From: Akebia trifoliata
Lineage: Eukaryota; Streptophyta; Magnoliopsida; Ranunculales; Lardizabalaceae
Assembly: GCA_017979445.1 (NCBI GenBank)
Contig: CM030711.1
Coordinates: 7,347,221 to 7,411,220, forward strand
DNA length: 64,000 bases
Direction: 5' to 3'
The notes beneath the pieces were generated by a model. That model saw nothing but the letters and a program-made list of their open reading frames with translations. It made no database searches and was not told the origin of the DNA. The position numbers were made by a program, and so were the translations under genes. The number at the start of each line of letters is the position of its first letter. Position 1 is the stretch's first letter. Of this stretch, positions 34,681-45,763 are shown one piece after another.

Positions 34681-35227
34681 ATATTATAAATCCAGAAAAC
34701 GACTGTCTAAGACCGACGTTTTTTACGACTATCTAAGACTGTCGTTTTTTACGACTTCCACTGGCAGTCGCATTTTAAACGCTTCTCCTTTTAAAACGAC
34801 AATTCAGACAACTGTGAGGGCAGTCGTTTTGTTTAAAAGCGACGGTCTTGGGCCGTTGTTTACACTGATTATGACATAGTGAAAGTCGCATAATTGAGGT
34901 CCTCATCCTGTTTTCCGTAGTTTTGATAATTAATTAGAGGAAAACTTTGTTTAAGTGTACGTAGTGAGAGTCCATGGTACGTATCCTTAACTGTTGTGGT
35001 CTCTCTCATCCAAATAGCCGTAACTATCATAGTCAAGATGAGTTCTGACCACTAAAAATCATCAGTGAAGCTGTTCTCTAGTTTTTTGTCTTTTTGATTT
35101 TGAGATTCACCCAGGTGTGAGTAAATATCAATGGACAATGGGTCCCTAAGCCAACAAGATTAGACATTCCAGTCTCAGGTGTATTAGACCAACACTGCTC
35201 TTTAATAGCTTTCAAAAGTGCATGTTT

Positions 35228-38200
35228 TTCAAATCTTGAACAAAGTCACCCACATGTTTTTTATATCTCTAAGCAAAGCAATTGATTTTCGCCTATTTTA
35301 AATCTGCTTGAAGTAATACAATCTTGTATTAATTTATTTTTAATACAATTCTTACTTTTTTAATACATATAACACGTTCCCAACCCCTTTTCATTTTCTT
35401 TTAGATTTTTTGTATTCTATGTTCTACTTCTTCATTCCTTCCTCCCTTAGTGATAAGGTTCTAATAATCTCACTTTGGGACCTTAATTTCACCAAGATTA
35501 TTAAAGTTTGAATACTAGTTCCTTTAAAATAATAATGAATTATATCAAAATCCCTAATTAATGTAGCTAACAATAAATTGTTATTAATTTCAGGTAAAAA
35601 GGACACATTTGGAAACCAACAAAAGACATAACAATTACGGTTATAATATGCGAGTCGAAAGGAAGCATCCAGAAAAAATTCGAAGGATTTGACCGTCACG
35701 TCACAGCGCTGTGGTCATCTTGAGGAATTTGTCCTTGAGATTTGCACAGAAGCTTCCAATTGCTTTGGTGGTTGTAACTAAATGGGTCGTTCGAATCAAA
35801 TCATCTGCCAAATCAACCCGATTACCTTAATAGGAATGTTATAAATTGGAGGGTTGATTTTAGAGAATGGATCTTCTCTTGCTCTCTTCTTCTACAATTT
35901 TTGATTTTTCTTTATTCAATTTTCTGTAATTTTTGAGAAAGTTCTTGAGTGTAGTGAGAACATCAAGAGTGATCCATTCATTGCTTTTGTAATTCTTTGG
36001 AGAGCTATAAAAGAAGGACTACAGATCGATCATCATCTTCTTCACTCCTGTTCTTCGTTCTTTTGTTATTTTCTACAATTACAATTCTTGTGATGATCGG
36101 CTAGACTCTCTTTAAAGAGGTCAAGAATGCCAGAGCAATTTCATCCTAACAATGTTGTTTTGATTCTTTATTTATGTTTTACATGTTAATACTGAGAATC
36201 CTGTTATGATAAGATTAGCAAACTTAAACATTCAAATCAAGCTTAGATGATTGTTGCTTAGATAAGCTCAAGAACAATCATGCTATGTAAAGAATTGAAG
36301 TATAAGTCAGCTACACTTGGTTGAAGTTGGGATTCTCATGAATACTCTTCGGTTACCATCAATGTTTAATTCGGTTTATCTTCCGATCTACGAGCAATGA
36401 CTTGCTACGTGGATTGAGTTATAATTAGAATAAATCAGTATTTTGGATGAATTGCAAATGTTGAGCTGACCTCTCCAAGATATTTTCCTTATATCTTCAA
36501 TCTCTATTGTTAGTTTAATTTCATTTACAAATTAGTTGCTACTTTCTTTTCTGTTTTTAGAAATCAATTTCATTTTTAAGGAATCTGTTTTCTAATTCTA
36601 TTTTGGCCTTTTTATTCGAATGAGATTTTGAATTCAAACTATCCCTGTGGAACGAATTCGACTTGCCCGAAGTCTTAGTTAACATCTCTATCTCTGCATT
36701 TATATATCAAGCTTTACAATCGATCACTTACCTCTCAAATGTGTATGCACAGTATACATGTAATTAGAAAAACTCCAAGTAGACTATGTTAATAAGATTT
36801 CTACCATGACTAACACTTATGGGCGTGCCACATGGGAAGAAGGGTACCTAGCCAACTAGTCAGCTTCCACCGTGACTAACACTTTTGGGCGCACCACATT
36901 GGAGGAAGTGTACCTGCCATGTGGGAATAGGGTGTGAAAAAATAAATGAAACAACAAAAAGGATAGAAATCTTCATGGTTCTGACACCTATGAGCGTGTC
37001 ACATGGGAAAAGGGTGTGAAAAAAAAAATGAAACAATGAAGAGGATAAAAATCGCACAAACACTAGGATTTACATGGTTCGATAGTGCGCCTACACTCAC
37101 GGAATTGGTTAAGAACAATCACTTTTTTCTCTAGAGTTTTATAGCCCTAGAGATCAGTATTTATAAAATCAGGAGTTGTTTAATCTCCTAAAAAGAGAAG
37201 AAAAAACCCTTAAGAAAATATTACACAATTGCCTTTTTTTTTTCTTTTTTTTTGTAATAGTAAAAAATTTGAGCTAAGGGCTTCACCCCCAAGCCCCTGA
37301 GAAGTGGCATATCTCCCTTCATGACATTATTTAACCAAAGGGGACCTGAATAGCCAATTACCCTAACCATTGGCAACATCTAGTTTCTTCCAAAGTGCTA
37401 GTCAAATCTTGAACAAAGTCACCAACATGTTTTTTTAATATCTATATAACACGTCCCGACCCCTTTTCATTTTCTTTTAGATTTTTCGTATTCTGTGTTC
37501 TACTTCTTCATTCCTTCCTCCCTTACCTCTCAAATGTATGCACGGTATACATGTAATTAGAAAAACTCCAAGTAGACTATGTCAGTAAGGTTTCCACCAT
37601 GACTAACGCTTATGGGCGTGCCACATGGGAAGAAGGGTACCTAGCCGACTAGTCAGCTTCCACCGTGACTAACACTTATGGGCGCACCACGTTGGAAGAA
37701 GTGTACCTGGCCGACTATGTTAGGTGTCCCCCACCGTGACCAACACTTATGGGCGTGCCATGTGGGAATAGGGTGTGAAAAAAAATAAATGAAACAACAA
37801 AAAGGATAAAAATCTTCCTGGTTCAACACCTATAAGTGTGTCACGTGGGAAGAGGGTGTGAAAAAAAAAATATAAAACAATGAAGAGGATAAAGATCGCA
37901 CAAACACTAGGATTTACATGGTTCGATAGTTCGCCTACGCTCACAGAACTTGTCAAGAACAATCACTTTTTTCTCTAGAGTTTTATAGCCCTAGAGGTCA
38001 CTATTTATTAAATCAGGAGTTGTTTCATCTCCTAAAAAGAAAAGAAAAAACTATTAAGAAAATATTACACAATTGCCTTTTTTTCATAATCTAAAAAAAT
38101 TTGAGCTAGGGGCTTCAACCCCAAGCTCTTGAGAAGTGGCACTTCTCCCTTTACCCTTGCCTGGTCAAAGGGACCCCCGGTGGGGGTGCCCCCCTGTACC

Positions 38201-38290
38201 CTTGCAACTTAGTATACCACCAACAAAATTCAAGACATTATTTAACCAAAGGGGACCTGAATAGCCAATTTTCTCTACGTGAGGGACATT
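35228..38290. repeat. Local tandem duplication within copy B
   Basis: The segment running from the TCAAATCTTGAACAAAG box to the CAAAGTGCTAGTCAA box occurs twice in succession: 35228-37405 (with the solo LTR inside) and about 37402-38290. The joint at 37401-37407 shares TCAAA. The second unit has lost the sequence between two AATAGCCAATT repeats (about 38263), which copies A and C keep. Confidence 0.75.
35451..36726 (+). mobile_element. Solo LTR inside duplicon copy B
   Basis: 1276 bp from TGATAAGGTTC to ACAATCGATCA, with a TATAAATT box at 35840-35847 and the GATCGGCTAGACTC and GAGGTCAAGAATG landmarks near 36095-36125. It is flanked by CTTAG on the left and CTTAC on the right, a 5-bp target duplication with one change. 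Uninterrupted versions of the site (CCTCCCTTACCTCTCAAATG) occur at 1872, 37518 and 54018, proving the insertion borders. Confidence 0.93.
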
Positions 38291-38517
38291 GGTTGATTGG
38301 CATGAAGCAACAAAGGATCATGAAGGAAAGCGAGGCAGGGGAATACAAATACTAATAGGGAAAAAAAATTCAAATTCAAAATGATGGATTTTGAGAGAGA
38401 AATCAAAAAAGTTGAAACTCTGATACCATAACTAAATCAAATCATAAAGCAAGCAACTTTTTGATCCCAACAAATACTTCATTCTTAACAATCAGATAAA
38501 AATCTTCCTCCAACAGA

Positions 38518-39922
38518 TCATAGTGAACGCATCCAGTCCTCGTTGAGGTTAGTAAAACTCCTCAGGTCTGTAATATTCCATCCCATCATTTCTTGATCAA
38601 TACAAAGTTGTAACTGCTCCATAGGAAAAACTTGGTTGGAACAAGATGATTCTGTCAAACCCCTTTGTTGCTTTCTGTCTCTTTCTTCCGAATCATAGCT
38701 CATAACCGATCCATTACAGTCGACCACTTTATTCTTTGCACGACCACTATTTATAATTCTACACAACCCCATTTCTTCGAAATTGCTTCTAAAATATAGA
38801 AGAAAAAAAGAAATGTCAACAACCCAACAATAAATGTTTCAAGTTCTATAAACTACAATATAACAAGAATAACAAAAAAATAAAAAACACAACCTTATAG
38901 TGTTTGTCATAAATTGGGGGTAAAGTATACTCGTGCATTATCCATTCAGTGTTCTCTCCGTTGTCCTGCTTGAATATTAGCGCTTGCCTGTGTCCAATCA
39001 CTTCACCTTTATCACAAATTTTCTTAACATTACCATGAGTAATCCATCGACCTCCTCCTGCCACAGTTCGATGGGCCGAGATCGCTGTCTTCTGTTTTCT
39101 TAGAACGTAGCAATACCGTTCTTTAATCTTTTCTGTCACCTCAAGCTCTAAAAACACAAAAACCATAAAATTAGTTTATTAAAGCATTGTAATAAAAAGA
39201 ATGAGAAGAAAAAGATAGTGTTTTAACAAAGAATAATGATATATTGACTCTTGCCTGACAAACTCTCCCCACGTGGCTGAGCTTAGAATCATAGATTTTT
39301 TTCCCTTGGGATACACAACTGCACATATTTATGAGGATGCATGATGCACAGTTGTATATCCAGAGGAAAATCTATGATTCTATGCACAGCCACGTGGAGA
39401 GAGTTTGTTGGAGGGATGGTTAGAAAATCACAAATCTTTAACCAATGGAAATTTTTTTTTGGTTCAATTATGTAATCCAACACAATTTTAAAATATTTAT
39501 GTACCCCCAATAAATTTATTTGGTAGTGTTATGGTACAAAACTCTTGAAATGAATTTACCTTTGTACCTCTTTAGTTTTTCAACGTAATTTTATTACTCA
39601 GCCGAATAAATTTATCTTATTATGTAAATATTTCAAAATTGTTTCCGATTAATGTAATTAGACCAAAAGTGTTAGGCATTTCCGTATTTTCACCAAGTAA
39701 AAAAAAATGCTTAAAAGAATACATATATATATAAAAACAATCATTTTTCAAAAACAGACACATACCTGGGAGACTCCATGGTTCAAAGTCGTAAACGTTG
39801 CAATCCTTAATGGGTTTTGATCCAACTTCATCTTGATTTACCTTAGCTTTAAGTTTGGCCAATAAATCTGCATCCGTAGGTGAGAACTTATAGTCTTTGT
39901 TTGGAAATATATAGTCTGACAT
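38518..39922 (-). pseudogene. NAC-domain gene copy B with frameshift in exon 3
   Basis: Exon 1 (39766-39922) and exon 2 (38894-39147) are intact and read MSDYIFPNKDYKFSP, VYDFEPWSLP, GGGRWITHG, IGHRQALIF, EWIMHEYTL, as in copies A and C. Exon 3 from 38788 has one extra base (TTTCGAAG where A and C have TTTCAAG), so the frame ends after about nine codons, before the CRI motif. The downstream frame, if restored by another route, would extend to 38518 and has an EERDRKQQR segment missing from A and C. Intron 1 is longer (618 bp) and contains a palindromic element of another family. A truncated product of about 146 aa remains possible. Confidence 0.75.
39254..39424. mobile_element. Palindromic element, third family, member 2 (in intron)
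   Basis: Arms CAAACTCTCCCCACGTGGC, AATCATAGATTTT, GGATACACAACTG are mirrored by CAGTTGTATATCC, AAAATCTATGATT and GCCACGTGGAGAGAGTTTG around a short centre near 39340. It lies wholly in intron 1 of NAC copy B, on either strand able to fold in the pre-mRNA. Confidence 0.8.
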
Positions 39923-40034
39923 TGATGGACACAAACAGCTTACTACTCTCTTTCTCTGTCTCTGTTTCAAATGGCAATTAAGGTAAGAGATATAAGTTGA
40001 GAGATGAGTTAAATTTAGTGGAACTTAGAATCTC

Positions 40035-40042
40035 CTTTTATA
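40035..40042 (-). promoter_or_regulatory. TATA box of NAC copy B
   Basis: TATAAAAG on the minus strand, about 115 bp upstream of the start codon. The promoter is conserved although the coding part is broken, so the locus may still be transcribed. Confidence 0.55.
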
Positions 40043-40699
40043 CTACTTCTAAGTGATCATAGGTATACTGCTTTTCAACTCCAAATCCAACTTACACTTC
40101 AAGAGCACCTCCCGAGTCTATTAAGATGCAGTAAGAGTTAGAGTTTGATGGATCTGGCCCACGGACTTAGATTCTAATAAGGGCCCAATTCTCAATAACT
40201 TATTGAACCAATTTCGGATCCTTCCAATCCGTTAAACCCAATCCGGTATCGTGTTGAAATATACCAACTAATGTAAATCTAACCTTATTTACAAGTGTTC
40301 AATTTGGTAGATAACTTAAAGTTATAATCTACAATACATTTTACCAAGTTGACTTAGTCAAATGACATCATCGAATTTGAGGGACTGAGTGTTCAAAATC
40401 CAAGTAGACTGAACGAATTATTAAAGTCGGAACTCAGAAGTCAAAACTATATATTGGGCCCAAAGAAAATGTGACAACGAATTACTCTACTAGGTTGAGA
40501 TCTTGAGATAAGAGGGAACAAAAAATAAAAATAAAAATAAAAACAGAATTTCTAAATATCAGTACCAAACTACTACGGATTAGTACAGCATAAGATATAG
40601 TAACGAAATCCAAGGGATTAGTAAAATTTATATAGTCGTGTTGGAGTGACACAAGATTTACTGTGATTCTCATAATTTTGACGTGGGCATGCATACATA

Positions 40700-40967
40700 A
40701 TCGTAGATGTTCTTACTCATATCACGAGGAAACACATCTATGGTTATGTACTCATTCCACATCAGACTTGTGAGAATTAGGGGTGCAAAATAATTCGATT
40801 CAAACCGAGAATCGAACTAAACTGTGTGATTTGGATTGGTTTGATTCGGTTTAGACTAAATTTGGTTCGGTTTCGGATTTAAAAAAAAAAAAGACAACTG
40901 ATGAATTCGGTTCGATTCTCAGTTCAGGTAATATAAAAAATTGAGCCAAACCGAAAATCAAATTAAT

Positions 40968-41007
<40 letters not shown>
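40700..41007. repeat. AT-rich stretch ending in (TA)n
   Basis: No gene. GGTTCGGTTT-type low-complexity sequence, as near 5280 and 46060, then about eighteen TA repeats at 40969-41007 that form the left border of the next palindromic element. Confidence 0.6.
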
Positions 41008-41009
<2 letters not shown>

Positions 41010-41216
41010 GTAGCGTTCAATGGCAAACTTTTTGGCAAAACATTTTTCAAAACATGAGTCAGAGGTTTTGGAATGGGCTGATTTTTGGTGATGATGATCT
41101 CCTCACCGTAGAGATCATCCTCACCAAAAATCAGCCCATTCCAAAACCTCTAACTCATGGTTTGAAAAATGTTTTGCCAAAAAGTTTGCCAAAAAACTGG
41201 CCATTAAACGCCCCCC
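41008..41216. mobile_element. Palindromic (TA)n element, one hairpin (shortest)
   Basis: 209 bp. The ends GGGTAGCGTTCAATGG and CCATTAAACGCCCCCC are inverted, and the centre is one hairpin with GGGCTGATTTTTGGTGA arms that pair over about 90 bases. (TA)n abuts both sides. Confidence 0.88.
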
Positions 41217-41235
41217 TATATATATATATATATAT

Positions 41236-41580
41236 ATATATGCCCAACAAGTTTGATTGATCATAAACTATTATTTTCTTCAGTCTCCAAATCCAAGTTT
41301 TACACTTGAAAGCATCTCCCCTCTCAACAAACCCAAATTTCAAACTCCAACTCCATCTTATATGCATGTCCAATAAGTTTGATTGATCATAAATCACTAT
41401 TTTTTTTTCACTCTCCAAATTAAAGTTTTGCACATGAAAAGCATCTCCCCACAAATCCAAATGTCAAACTCTAACTCAATCTTATATATATGTCCAAATA
41501 AGTTTGATTGATCATAAATTACTATTTTTTCAGTCTCCAAATCCAAGTTTTGCACTTGAAAACCATATCCCCACATGGTT
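41236..41580. repeat. Tandem array, about 120 bp unit, 3 units
   Basis: Same unit as 11355-11880 (AAGTTTGATTGATCATAAA, CTCCAAATCCAAG, AACTCCAACTCCATC). It starts directly after the (TA)n right of the preceding element. Confidence 0.8.
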
Positions 41581-41589
41581 TTAATAGCC

Positions 41590-41791
41590 AATTCTCTAGA
41601 GCATGACTTTTATTATGGATTATTTGTGTCCTAACCCCACCTTTCTCTTACATTTTTATTTTTTATTTTTATTTTTATTTTTATTTTTAAATATTTTTCT
41701 TCATTGTTCCCTTGTGCAAAGTGTTCCCATGTCATTGTCCTCTATCTATCTATCTATCTATCTATCTATATATATATATATATATATATAT
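41590..41791. repeat. Dispersed repeat plus (ATCT)n and (TA)n
   Basis: A stretch of about 160 bp from AGCCAATTCTCTAGAGCATG to GTTCCCATGTCATTGTCCTC recurs at 61450-61590 and in part at 60130-60262. It ends in seven ATCT units (about 41742-41769) and a (TA)n run. Confidence 0.7.
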
Positions 41792-42166
41792 GGGTCCTTT
41801 TCAGCAACAAACATTTTGACAAACATTTTGGCAAAACATTTTTCAAAACATGGGTTAGAGGTTTTGGAATGGGCTGATTTTTGGTGAGGATGATCTCTAT
41901 GGTGAGGAGATCACCCTCTCCAAAAATCAGCCCATTCCAAAACTTCTAGCCCTATGTTTACAAGTTAAAAAATCGTGGACCGTCCATTTTTTGTAAACCA
42001 TTTTTGATGGGTTAGAAGTTTTAGAATGGGCTGATTTTTGGTGATGATGATCTCCTCACCATAGAGATCATCCTCACCAAAAATCAGCCCATTCCAAAAC
42101 CTCTAACCCATATTTTGAAAAAGTTTTTGCCAAAATGTTTGTCAAAATGTTTGTTGCTGAACATTT

Positions 42167-42168
<2 letters not shown>
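41792..42168. mobile_element. Palindromic (TA)n element, two hairpins
   Basis: Ends GGGTCCTTTTCAGCAACAAAC and GTTTGTTGCTGAACATTTCC are inverted repeats. Two hairpins (41868-41945 and 42022-42107) with GGGCTGATTTTTGGTGA arms lie between. (TA)n abuts both sides. Confidence 0.88.

Positions 42169-42204
<36 letters not shown>

Positions 42205-42231
<27 letters not shown>
42205..42231. repeat. (GA)n microsatellite
   Basis: About thirteen GA units immediately after a (TA)n run and directly before the next palindromic element. Confidence 0.9.
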
Positions 42232-42235
<4 letters not shown>

Positions 42236-42613
42236 GTTAGGATCTGTAGACACATAAATTTACTCATAAAACGATAATGTTTTTGTCTTATATGGGCAAA
42301 AAGATTTGGAATGGGCTGATTTTTCGTGAGGATGATCTCTATGGTGAGGGGATCACCCTTGTAAAAAATCAGCTCATTCCAAAACTTCTCACGTCATGAA
42401 ATGTGGTTTACAAAAGATGGACGATTCAAAATTCTTCTAATTGCTAACATGGGGCTAGAAGTTTCAGAATGGGTTGATTTGTGACAATGATGATCTCCTC
42501 GTCATAAAGATCATCCTCACAAAAAATCAGTCCATTCCAAACTTTTTTGCTCATAGAAGATAAAGCACGTTGTAACTTTATGAGTAGCTTTACGTGTATA
42601 CGGATCCTGATCC
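42232..42613. mobile_element. Palindromic (TA)n element, two hairpins
   Basis: Same subtype as 15838-16216: terminal repeats of GGATCTGTAGACACATAAA type, complemented by TACACGTATACGGATCC-type order at the right, with two GGGCTGATTTTTCGTGAGG hairpins. Right flank is (TA)n. Confidence 0.85.
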
Positions 42614-44227
42614 ATATATATATATATATAAATAATTTAAAATATTTCATTTTTTTTTTGTCACCCAACGGCTGGACCACTTTGGATCAATCATATGTGT
42701 CAACAAACTGGTCCAGACAATATAAACAATAATATAATGCACAAATATATGACTTATAGTTATGTACAACAATGCGCACGTGGTGAGTGTACGAATCCTT
42801 TTATGTACCTTTTGGAATCATCTTCCAAACACACATAAAGTAGACTAGCGGGATCCACAAACCCAAAATTCAAATATAAGATAAGTTCACAATGCGAGAT
42901 TTGCCTTCTTTTCTTTATCTTGTCTTCTTTTTTTTTCCTCAAATGCTAGAGAGACACAAATGGGGGCGCATGGGTGAAAAAAAAGAGTGGTGGCGGACAC
43001 ATAGTCATAGATGCTTTTTACTTGTATCTCATGAAAAAGTATCTACAGTTATGTGTGCGTCACCACATCATCGTATCACTAAACATAAGACATAAGTAGC
43101 CTTCATTATAATTGGGCTCTCATCTTATTTTCCAAAGTTTTGACTATTGATTTGAGAAAAATATTATCTAAATGTACCAAAGATTTTTATCACCATCGTC
43201 ATCAATATGAAATTGTTTGTGCTCATCATCTTTCTTACTAGAATTTTTCCCTTGGGCAGAGAGTCTAGACTAAAGAATGTAGCAAATAGAGGTTGGTGGC
43301 AATATTTTGGAATAGAAATTCTGGTCCAAAATAACATCTCCTTATCTCTTGTAGTCTCTTTGGTTTCTTGATTCTCAAATTGATAGAATCATTTTCAAAG
43401 GTCAAAGTCTAGTGAAACTGGAGTTACATTGAAATTGACATCGTCTGGGACGTTGGTGTGAACTGAGCCTATGTTTTCAAAAATTGCAATTATGCCCATG
43501 TAGTCCCTGTGCTGCCCACCTAGATCATCCAAGTGCCTAGGCCTTACTCGCTTAAAGTGGGGTTTCAAAAACCGGGTTAAAATGAAAGTTGTATGAAATA
43601 ATTTTGTATAAATTATGCTTTAAAGGCTATTTAAACAATTTTAAAGAGAAATGGAGTCTCAAATATTTAACTAATCTTTAATTGTTAAAGATTAAAAAAA
43701 AACTAGTAGGGGACACGTGTAAATTGAAATAAAGTGCAAACTTCAGGATCTATGAATGATGAAAATTTCTTCAAAGAAAATTTTAAAGATAATATTATCA
43801 TTTAATATATTGTAAAGGTTTTTGTTGTAATTTAAAGTATTAATTAAAGTAATTTTAAAGATAACATAATAAAATAATATTTCTATTATTTTTAAAAGGT
43901 AAAAAATAACAAATGTGGTTATAGGGTAGTGGGATCGTAATTTTATTTATTTTGACAAAGATGACTTTGACAATAATTACTTAGATCGTAATCCCTTTCG
44001 TTTATATGACATATTCATGCAGACTTTTTTAAGGATTTTTTATGAGGAGTTTTTAATTTTTTCTAAAATTTTGAATTAAAAAATATTGTTGAATTACATA
44101 AATTTTGCAATTTTTTTTATTATGAGTGATTCTTGCATAACAATTTTTTGTGAGAGCTGTTTTTAGCACCCAACTTTTACTTATTCACCCCAATTCTTTA
44201 AAGAAAATAAGTAAGTGGTTGACAATA
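42614..44227. other. Intergenic, third duplicated segment type
   Basis: No gene. 42655-43430 matches 60318-60960 (CACCCAACGGCTGGACCAC, a GAGATTTGCCTTCTTTTC stretch, GGTTGGTGGCAATATTTTGG). The last part is also related to 1124-1400. 43440-44227 is AT-rich with nothing recognised except a CCTAGGCC-type palindrome near 43540. Confidence 0.5.
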
Positions 44228-45763
44228 AGGGTCTGTTCTTTACAGAAGTCAGCTCCAACTCTAGAAGTTGGCTTCTGGAAGAAGCATAAGCCTAGAGCCT
44301 AAAAAGTCACATCCAATAGAAACTTGTTCATTATAGAAGCACATAAGCCATAAATTGTTGTTCGTTTAACAACTTTTTATTGCTGAATTCTGGTAAAATG
44401 ACAAAAATACCCTAAATGTTGATAATGCACTCAGAGTGCATAAAAATAAAGTAGAATACCTTAATAAATAAATAATTACAATATATATATATATATATAT
44501 GGGAAATGTTCAGCACCCTAAGTTTTACCACACACTTTAACAAACGTTTTTTGTCCTACATGGGTTAGAAGTTTTGGAATGGGCTAATTTTTGGTGAGGA
44601 TGATCTCTATGATTAGAAGATCATCCTCCCCAAAAATCAGCCCATTCCGAAATGTTTAGCCCCATGTTTACATGTTGAAAAATCGTGGACCGTCCATTTT
44701 TTGTAAACCATTTTTGATGGGGTTAAAAGTTTTGGAATGAGCTAATTTTGGTGAGGATGATCTCCTCACCATAGAGATCATCCTCACCAAAAATCAGCCC
44801 ATTCCAAAACTTCTAACCCTTGTAAGACAAAACACGTTTGTTAAAGTGTGTGGTAAAGCTTAGGGTGCTGAACGGGACCCTATATATATATATTAAAAAA
44901 TTAAAAAATAATTATTTTTAATTTAAATTAATTTATAAATTTTATAATTATATCGAAATTTCAATAATATCTCCTCCTAAAAATGAACATATGATAAAGA
45001 AAATACTTGCATGATACACAATCCAACATCCACATAAAGATAAAGGGCATTTTTGTAATAAAGCAGTGATGATGAATTGCTTTTGGTCTTAGTAGTAACG
45101 ATGAAGGGGATTTTGGTAATTTTTTTATTTGTTAAGATTAAGTTTGATTGAAAATTTGATTAAAAATGAAGGGTATTTTGATAAAGATGAAGGGTATTTT
45201 GATAATTTCTTTTCATTTTTTAAGGTTAAGTTTGATTGAAATTTGATTAAAGATTAAGGGTATTTTGATAATTCCTTTTTATTTTTAAGGTTAAGTTTTG
45301 TTAAAAATTTGATTAAAAATAAAAGGTATTTTGATAAATATGAAGAGTATTTTAGTAATTGGTAAAGACGAAGGGTATTTTGATAATTTTCTTTTTATTT
45401 TTTAAAGTTAAGTTTGGTTAAAAATTTGATTAAAGATGAATGGTATTTTGATAAAAATAAAGGATATTTTGGAAGATGAAGGGTATTTTAATAATCTTAT
45501 TTCATTTTGTAAGGTTAAGTTTAGTTGGAAATTTGATTAAAGATGAAAGGTATTTTGGTAATTATATTTGAACTGTTTTACGTTGTTGGCTTTCCACAAA
45601 AGCCTTTTGAAGAAACTCCTCTTGGTGACTTCTTTTAGGAGCTACTTTTGATCTTCAATTAAAATCAACGAGAGCCAAAAAAGCCCAAACGAACATCATT
45701 TATCTTACTTTTTTGGTTTAAAAGCAAAAAAGTTAGCTATTGAAGCTCAATAGAATAGGGCCT
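44228..45763. mobile_element. hAT-like element with internal minisatellite and nested insertion
   Basis: Ends GGGTCTGTTCTTTACAG and (complement) TAGGCCCTATTCTATTGAG are imperfect inverted repeats. From about 45040 to 45560 a unit of 60-75 bp is repeated seven to eight times, sharing GATGAAGGGTATTTTGATAA, TTTAAGGTTAAGTTTG and AAATTTGATTAAA. A palindromic element (44501-44880) is nested in its (TA)n. A related element in the opposite orientation is at 51168-52165. No transposase frame is present. Confidence 0.55.
44501..44880. mobile_element. Palindromic (TA)n element, two hairpins, nested
   Basis: 380 bp. The ends GGGAAATGTTCAGCACCCTA and TAGGGTGCTGAACGGGACCC form terminal repeats of about 60 bp that continue through a ...CTTTAACAAACG box. 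Two hairpins follow at about 44570-44650 and 44730-44810. It lies inside the preceding hAT-like element. Confidence 0.88.

Larger units (their letters stand above)
28975..34881. mobile_element. CACTA-like element carrying gene fragments
   Basis: An insertion of about 5.9 kb into duplicon copy B: flanks at 28974 and 34882 are colinear with 961/1124 and 53178/53346, with about 160 bp of the duplicon missing. The right end read inward is CACTATGTCATAATCAGTG, a CACTA-type terminus. The left end is AACTAGCGCCGG, a poor match, so the left terminus is degenerate or lost. Both ends have sub-terminal GACGGC/ACGAC repeats (29002-29028 and 34695-34855), as in En/Spm-type elements. No TNP2-type transposase was recognised. 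Inside are a simple-repeat tract, a tandem repeat, and fragments of three host genes. Confidence 0.65.
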
